This document shows, piece by piece, positions 57,831 through 64,000 of a DNA stretch of 64,000 nucleotides. The stretch's first letter is position 1. Every line of letters starts with the position of its first letter. The notes beneath the pieces are model-generated. The model did not search any database, was not told the DNA's origin, and saw only the letters and a program-made list of their open reading frames with translations. The stretch covers positions 6,597,994 through 6,661,993 of the forward strand of contig OZ024891.1 in assembly GCA_964017195.1 (NCBI GenBank), written 5' to 3'. The position numbers and the translations under genes were made by a program. The DNA comes from Siderastrea radians (taxonomy: Eukaryota; Cnidaria; Anthozoa; Scleractinia; Rhizangiidae).

Positions 57831-58120
57831 AATGTCGGAAAGAAAACCTTCGTCGCAAATTATCTTCAGCTTCACGCCAATAGACAAATCGTGTTACGTG
57901 ACACGAAAATCAAGCATTTTCCATAATGTTACTCGCTGTTACATTATATATACGCTATACCATTAAACTTTTCTCTAATCAATGGGCCGAACTTTTGTTG
58001 GGTATAATCCCGAGCACCGCGACAAAAGAAGTTATTTTTGACAGAGTTACGTACCTGTAAACAGCGATGAATGAAAGTCTTCAGATAACACGTGACATGA
58101 CAATGACAACCAATAAAAAT
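57831..58120 (-). promoter_or_regulatory. Candidate promoter / untranslated first exon of the long ATF7IP gene
   Basis: On the - strand two strong donors occur: TTTTG/gtgagtaaa ending near 57832 and TTACAG/gtacgtaac ending near 58053. Either could splice to the acceptor at 52351, which needs an upstream non-coding exon. No TATA box was convincing. The exon limits on the 5' side are unknown. Confidence 0.3.
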
Positions 58121-59774
58121 CTGTGAGAAAGGGTGAAGGGTCCAGGCCCCCTTGGGGTGAAGGGTTCACAATTGTTTCACTCAAAAGTATTTTGAAACGC
58201 TGGAAATATTATACACTCGTATATATTCGGAAATCGGTAAACCGGAAGTTTTAGGCGAACATTCCCAGCGTTAAATTTTGACCCCGTTTCAGCAAAAAGT
58301 CACGCCGGCCTGGACTGATCGAGACGGGTCACGGCTCGTACTATATACCCGCGATCAGACGGCTGTGACGCGGGAAAAGAGACTTGCTCGTTTACAGGGT
58401 CCTTGCGCTCTCTCTCGGGTGGAGAAGAGAATGTAGTGTATATTCAACTTGTTTTAAATTTCATGAGAGAATGTTGAGCTAACTTTAAATGTTTAATTTA
58501 GTTCCATTCACGACAAATGGTCAAACCCTATGTATTTGAAGCTTTAAGGTGATGCTCTTCTAAATCACAGGCATATGTATGCCTTGGTCACATTGTAGTA
58601 CAACTGACTGACTCAAGCGAGTCACATGGCTCGTATATACATAGCACGCACTTGTAAAGCACAACATCCTAGTAATAGAACTATGCAAAATATCTAGTCA
58701 AAGCTGACTGCATGAGCTCGCTAGTTCACTTACTCAATTGCTATCGCTAGCTTGCATGCAGCATTACCCGGATTCTTTTTTCAGAATTTATAGGAGGGTA
58801 TAATGTTTGGTCAAATGATACAAGATGACTTGTCAAAAGTCGGATCAGGCTCTATGTTTGTGTACAAGCTTTGTAGGTAACAGAACAGGCCTTGACTGAA
58901 ACAAAGTGCTGCAAAAATTTATGTACTTTTACAGTGCGCCGGTGATAGCAAAGCAGTTAATGTTAATTAGCCTGTTGATCGTTCAAATGGATCTTTTTTC
59001 CAAAGTTATGCCATGGGAATTTAAGAAGAGTGGCTCTAAAAGCTAACAAAAGAGAAACTAGCTTTTTGTCAGTTTGTTTCCTGGTTAATAGTTCAAACAA
59101 CTTCTCTTGAAACCGAGGACAATACAAATCAACGCTGATCGTTGTAAGTAACTGTAACAGCTGTCCAAAGTTGAATACGTTAATCTTGAAAATAATAATT
59201 GGGACAAAGACTAGATAAAAGCAGTTTCTTTATCACGAGTGCTAGATCTCACACGTCCACGTCTCGACTTGTTCCGTGACACAATTGTCACACAAGACTA
59301 ACGAACAATTTCCTAAGGGTTACTCAAGGTCACGGTATCAACAAACACGCCACTGCACTTTGAACATGAAAGAAAGAAAATTATTGCGAACTATAAATAA
59401 ACACAAGCGGGTATGGAAACTTTGTCCTCCGCATAGACTTGCCTTGCGCTACTGACAACGGACAGGAGGATATGCAACGGAAATACACTGAGGCCTGACT
59501 ATACGTTGTTTTCCTTGTCGGAAAAACAATTCTTCTCGTTTCGTCTAACTACTCATAGAAATTTCCAGAGAGTTTGCACCGAATTGAGATATGACGCCAA
59601 TTTATGCGCCGTGTAATTTTAAAAGACATTCCCCGGGATCACAAACCACAGACATTTTGCCGAAGTTTGCGTATTTGAAACGGCGAAATAATTTTAAAAG
59701 GTGTGACATTATTCCCTATGACTCGGGAGACCGCACTTTTCGCCCTTACCGACTCCGTGCAGCTCTGAAAGAAT
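58121..59774. other. Non-coding stretch, nothing recognised
   Basis: There is no supported gene, RNA or clear repeat. Frames are short, with no splice-consistent series. It may include upstream regulatory sequence of the - strand gene. Confidence 0.5.
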
Positions 59775-60224
59775 GGCCCGATTTATACTAGAGACGGATC
59801 ATCCGTCCAGACAGATCATCCGTCAAGACGAATCATCTATCTAGTATAAACACGGGACGAACTATGATACGAACTATCGTTGCGTCTCGTAGTTCGTCCC
59901 GTATTCACACTAGGCGGATAATTCGTCCAAGCGTGACGTATTGTATTGTATTTCACTGCAAGACGACCGCTGGCTTTAGGTAACGCGATCCTGATTTTTG
60001 AGTAGTTCGTCTTCTGCCCGTATTTATACAGACAGACGGATCATCCGTCCAGACGAATTATCCACGGTAGTTCGTCTGTCAAGACGAACTACCGTGATAG
60101 TTCGTCTGGACGGATGATCCGTCTGAAAGCCCGTATTTATACACAGACGAATTATAAGACGAACTACCGTTCTTTGCCCAAGTTCGTCCCAGACGGATGA
60201 TCCGTCTCTAGTATAAATCGGGCC
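59775..60224. mobile_element. 450-bp TIR element with internal CGTCTAGACG-like repeats
   Basis: The ends ggcccgatttatactagaga and tctctagtataaatcgggcc are perfect inverted repeats. AAT on both flanks may be the target duplication. Inside, many direct and inverted copies of agacggatcatccgtc and agttcgtcccg form nested hairpins. Confidence 0.88.
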
Positions 60225-60459
60225 AATGAAGGATAGAAAATCACAGCAATTTGTCGAAATTAGTCTCGCTTAGAAAGTTGGCGCAGTATGACGAGTTATT
60301 TAAGGACGAATTTTGATCCTGGGAATTTTGATCTCCAGTACTATCTATAGTTTTGACTCCAATCGTTTGTCATTGGCCGAGTTTTGGTCAAGGTTTGGCT
60401 ACAAAAAATCCAAATTATCCTGTTGTGTGATTTTGGTTCTTGGTCTTAGTTGACTCGTT

Positions 60460-60664
60460 TGTGTACTAGTAACAAGTATCTAATTATTCTTACATTGTGT
60501 AAGGATATCACTACTTGATCAAAAATACAGGTCGTGAGAATAAAGGAAATGATCACCAAAGGAACGCCCTGATGTCTAATTAAATTCTCCCAAGTAATAG
60601 CATAAGAATTTTTAAGGCACAGTGAGGAGAAATGCATATTGTTCTTGGTACTTGAAGGGTAACC
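60460..60664. mobile_element. ~205-bp interspersed element, copy 3 (left end decayed)
   Basis: It shares acttgatcaaaaatacaggt, cgtgagaataaaggaaatgatcacc and cacagtgaggagaaat with the other two copies and ends cttgaagggtaac. The left terminal repeat is gone. Confidence 0.7.
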
Positions 60665-60745
60665 TCTAAATTGACTAAATTAGCCACGTATCACGCTCGG
60701 GCGGGTGAATATAAAACAAAAGATTTTTGTCGCGTTTATGACATA

Positions 60746-61269
60746 CAGTCGAAGCTCTCGTGAGCGACCACCTCGGGATTTCAGAAAAGTGGTCGCAACT
60801 AGAGCTGGTCGCTTGCGAGAATGGGCTCTCGTAAGACCTCGTAAGCGACCATGTGATAAAACAATAGAGAGTGGTCGCTTACAAGAGCTTTCAGCGTATG
60901 TTAGCCGTTGGTTACTAATAGTTTTGTAGTAATAATATTGAATAGGTTTTTTATTGCCTATCACAGAGGAGGTCCGCGTAGGTGCAAGTCAAAGAACCTT
61001 TAGCACATGTGTTATGTATTACTCTAAATTTGAACAAGAACCGAGTGCTTTTATTAAAGTGCTGACAAAGTGGTCGCTTACGAGAACTTAAAAACAAAAG
61101 AAATAGCCCGTTGGTAATTCACAAAAGTGATCGCGGTAGCTTACGGGAGCGGTCGCTTGCGAGAGCTTTTCATTGCAGAGTTTAAGCGACGAGTCAAACG
61201 GGGTTTCACGATGCTTGTCGTAACTGGAGCTGGTCGCTTACGAGGGTGGTCGTAAGAGAGCTTTGACTG
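60746..61269. mobile_element. 524-bp Tc1/mariner-type MITE
   Basis: The ends CAGTCGAAGCTCTC and GAGAGCTTTGACTG are flanked by TA (60744-60745 and 61270-61271), the Tc1/mariner target. The sub-terminal regions repeat gtggtcgcttacgag and its complement many times. It has no transposase. Confidence 0.85.
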
Positions 61270-61271
61270 TA

Positions 61272-64000
61272 TGTCAGTGGAAACAGCCGATGAACGTCCA
61301 AGTCCAAATTTATAATCGCTTTTCAATCTCCAATTCTCAAAAGGAACAGCTCTATCGCTTTTATATCGACACTTTTATAGGGACAATACACAATGAAATG
61401 TCGCTTGTTTGACCAACATAAAGCAAACTATACTTCCAAAGACAGCTGTATGATCTGAGAGGTCATTTGAATAAGCGTTGCTTCATCACGTTTGTTCTGC
61501 CACCTTCCATTCAACAATGTTACAATGAGAATCTTGAATGAATAGAGCAGGTATATTTGCTTTAACAAAAACAATACTTTTGATTCATCTTTTTTAATTT
61601 CTCTCTATTTCAGATTTTACGGGATAACTACTGATTTGCTAAATAACAGTTTTCTTAGACTGAATTGTTGGAGTTTCTTTTTCGTGTCCAACGCAAGAAT
61701 TTCAAGAGAACCCGGGCATCTAACAGATTGAGGGCGAGTTTCCACATTAAATGCAAAGTTGGTACTTATTACTCAGTGCACGTGCGCTTTCCATCGTAAT
61801 ACGGCTTGCATCAGAAGTGAACTGATGACATTTTCATTACAGGTCTGATCAAATCAGCTTATTTCACAGGGGCACCCAACGAAAAAAATTCAGCTAAATA
61901 CTTCAACTATCATTTTCTGCTTTCTTAGATTGTTTCAGGGTTTTTCAAGGGCATATTTGTGTGAGCTAATACAGATTGTTCTGTTCGGGGGTTTTAGCTG
62001 AAAATTCAGGCTACAGAAAATTTTTGGAAACAGAATCCTATCCGCCGAATTTCCAAGCTGCTAATGGCTCTCCGAAAATGCTAGCTGACCTTATTTCGCA
62101 CTCTAAACGACATATTGGTCCTTCCGAAAACAATAGAAACTAATAAGTCCTCTTGTTACGAAAGTCCGAGGTGAAGTTTCGCCCATAGAAATCTCTAGTT
62201 TTCACTGCAATTAAATCCGAATATCTCAGGCAATTTTAGGCCTTCCGGCCCCTGATTTCACACTAAACACCAGGCGATATCAACTCTTCTATAACTTGAC
62301 CGATGTGTACAGTAAGTTGGCTTGAGGTGTTATTTTATTTTAGAATGGAAAACAACTAGCAGAAATCAACTGTACGTTTTATGACCTTATATGCGATTTC
62401 CTCTCGTAGCCGTATTCTAGGTAACCCGGAGACACTGACGTAAAGCACTAGCAACCTTGGTAGATTATGGTAGTCGCCCTGGAATTTATTTCCTATCGCT
62501 CTGACCAATAACTATAGCGCATGTAAAATGAAATCTAATCGAAAATTTCTTCCAATCAATGCTGGAAATTGACTCTGCCATTTCACATCATCGGGCAATT
62601 TTAATTTTCATCATAAGCGGCAATAACAAGTAACCACGTTTAGCTTGCTTCCAAATTGTCAATTAGCATGTACAAACTTCGATAATCAACGATAACTAAT
62701 TATAAACTTACTCATTTCGTGCCAACATATTCTTCACAATTATCTACACTTCCTTGGAAAAGCTTTCTCAATCAGTCAATGGCAAATTCGATTCCCAGTG
62801 GCTTCGATTTCTCAAGACGTTAAAGTAAGACTGTGTTTAGTAAGCAGAAAATGATATTCAGATAAAAAGAAAGATCATCAGGGTCAAAACGATTTTTAAT
62901 GAAATACCAAAAGGTATCTTTTGTTTAACTAGTTGCATTTTTTGTTTACCGAATGGCCTTTTAAAAATAAAGAGCGGCGAGATCAAGACAATTTGGATCT
63001 TGTCAATCTTTTCTTACTTCTTTGTTTTGAAAGGTGGCTCAATCATAAAAAGAAAAACGCCCGTCTTTGTGATTACGGCAATTTTAACCTCTCAATGCCT
63101 TCCAATAAACCTTATTTGGTAAGGTTGACTTGGCAGACAGCATATTTATATTCGGCAGACCACATGCTTAGCTTAATGAAAAGAAAGACTAGCTTATAGC
63201 CGGAAACTGCTACAAAAAAAACCACAGCATCAAATACTGGAGAACTGGATTAAGGCTAGCATTATGGCTTGGCTACACAAGTGATACCTGTTTTCGGCGC
63301 TTGTGTAGCGGTAGCTTTTATCGACACCCACGGACTGCACCGAGAAAACAATTCCCTTTCTTCACTTCGATTTTAACGTTCCAGAGCGTATCGTTTAAGT
63401 CGGAAGGTCCTACGCAAGAGATTGATATTTTTAGAAACTCAGAAACGTACACATAACATTTGAATGACACTTTAATTAAAAACGGTAAAACCTGGCAATT
63501 TTAATAAGGCGATGGCAAATTTGCATGGGAACATGACATGGTTTATTTGTCACTGTAATCCATTTCGCCTTGGTCGGCTTCCTTTGAACCTTTCTATCCT
63601 ACAATGGCTCTTTGTAGTGTGCATTGTTTTCATGAAACTACTTTGATGGTGACCAGACGAATAAACTCTTCTAGAACACACTTCAGTCTCAAGTAAAATG
63701 GGAAGGCATCGGTAACAGATTAATTTTTTTTTATTTTAAAAGAGGAAATACTTATCCAAAAATTTCAGGAAGGTAGGCACTGACTGACATGCTAAAATTA
63801 CATGCTTAATTTATCCGCTTCGCTTTGGTCGGCATCCTTTGAACCATTGTTATAGGGAGGTCTTACAATGGTGATAATAATAGCTCTTTGTAGTGGTGAA
63901 TGTTTTCCTGAAAGACGTCGAAAGATTGCTATGGGAATAAACTTTTATAGACAGAATGAAGTCAAACCGAGGCAGTGATTGGTTAAATCAATCTTTAAAA
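61272..64000. other. Non-coding stretch with one degenerate direct repeat
   Basis: No gene is supported; the 88-codon frame at 62933 has no family resemblance or splice context. The sequence ttcgccttggtcggcttcctttgaacc..tacaatggctctttgtagtg at 63560-63690 recurs at 63815-63960 in the same orientation with divergence. Confidence 0.5.

Overview
The window reads as nuclear DNA of an animal, most likely a cnidarian and probably an anthozoan such as a stony coral. It has AT-rich intergenic sequence, genes split by GT-AG introns, tRNA-derived SINEs, many short palindromic DNA-transposon derivatives and a DIRS-type tyrosine-recombinase retrotransposon. The species call is inference from repeat style and gene structure, not from a marker gene.

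Three protein-coding genes can be assembled by hand from open frames, splice sites and matching intron phases. On the left (325-7763, + strand) is a compact five-exon ATF7IP/MCAF-type gene of about 786 residues. It has a coiled coil and a C-terminal fibronectin type III domain that is very close to the vertebrate family. In the middle (10717-22018, + strand) is a gene for a secreted protein: a signal-peptide exon, a candidate Thr-Pro repeat exon, then glycine/methionine-rich exons, ending in a strongly basic tail with dibasic and amidation-type (GKR) processing sites. Every intron in it is phase 1. On the right (52343 down to 35469, - strand) is a second, much longer and more diverged ATF7IP-like gene of about 2022 residues, with one 5-kb last exon, a 162-bp (54-residue) acidic tandem repeat and a diverged fibronectin domain. 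The two ATF7IP paralogs face each other tail to tail across the secreted-protein gene and the retrotransposon. By family knowledge they would work with a SETDB1-type H3K9 methyltransferase in heterochromatin silencing. The middle gene is unrelated to that role.

Mobile DNA fills much of the rest. A decayed DIRS-like retrotransposon lies at about 24833-31882 on the - strand (gag, RT, RNase H, tyrosine recombinase, split direct repeats). Inside it are a minisatellite and a nested palindromic MITE. A second, rearranged RT/gag fragment lies at 32.5-33.1 kb. A 1.84-kb near-perfect palindrome flanked by TTAA sits in the last intron of the secreted-protein gene. At least ten further inverted-repeat elements crowd the introns and 5' flank of the right-hand gene (45.6-61.3 kb). 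Nothing convincing is coded right of about 58.1 kb.
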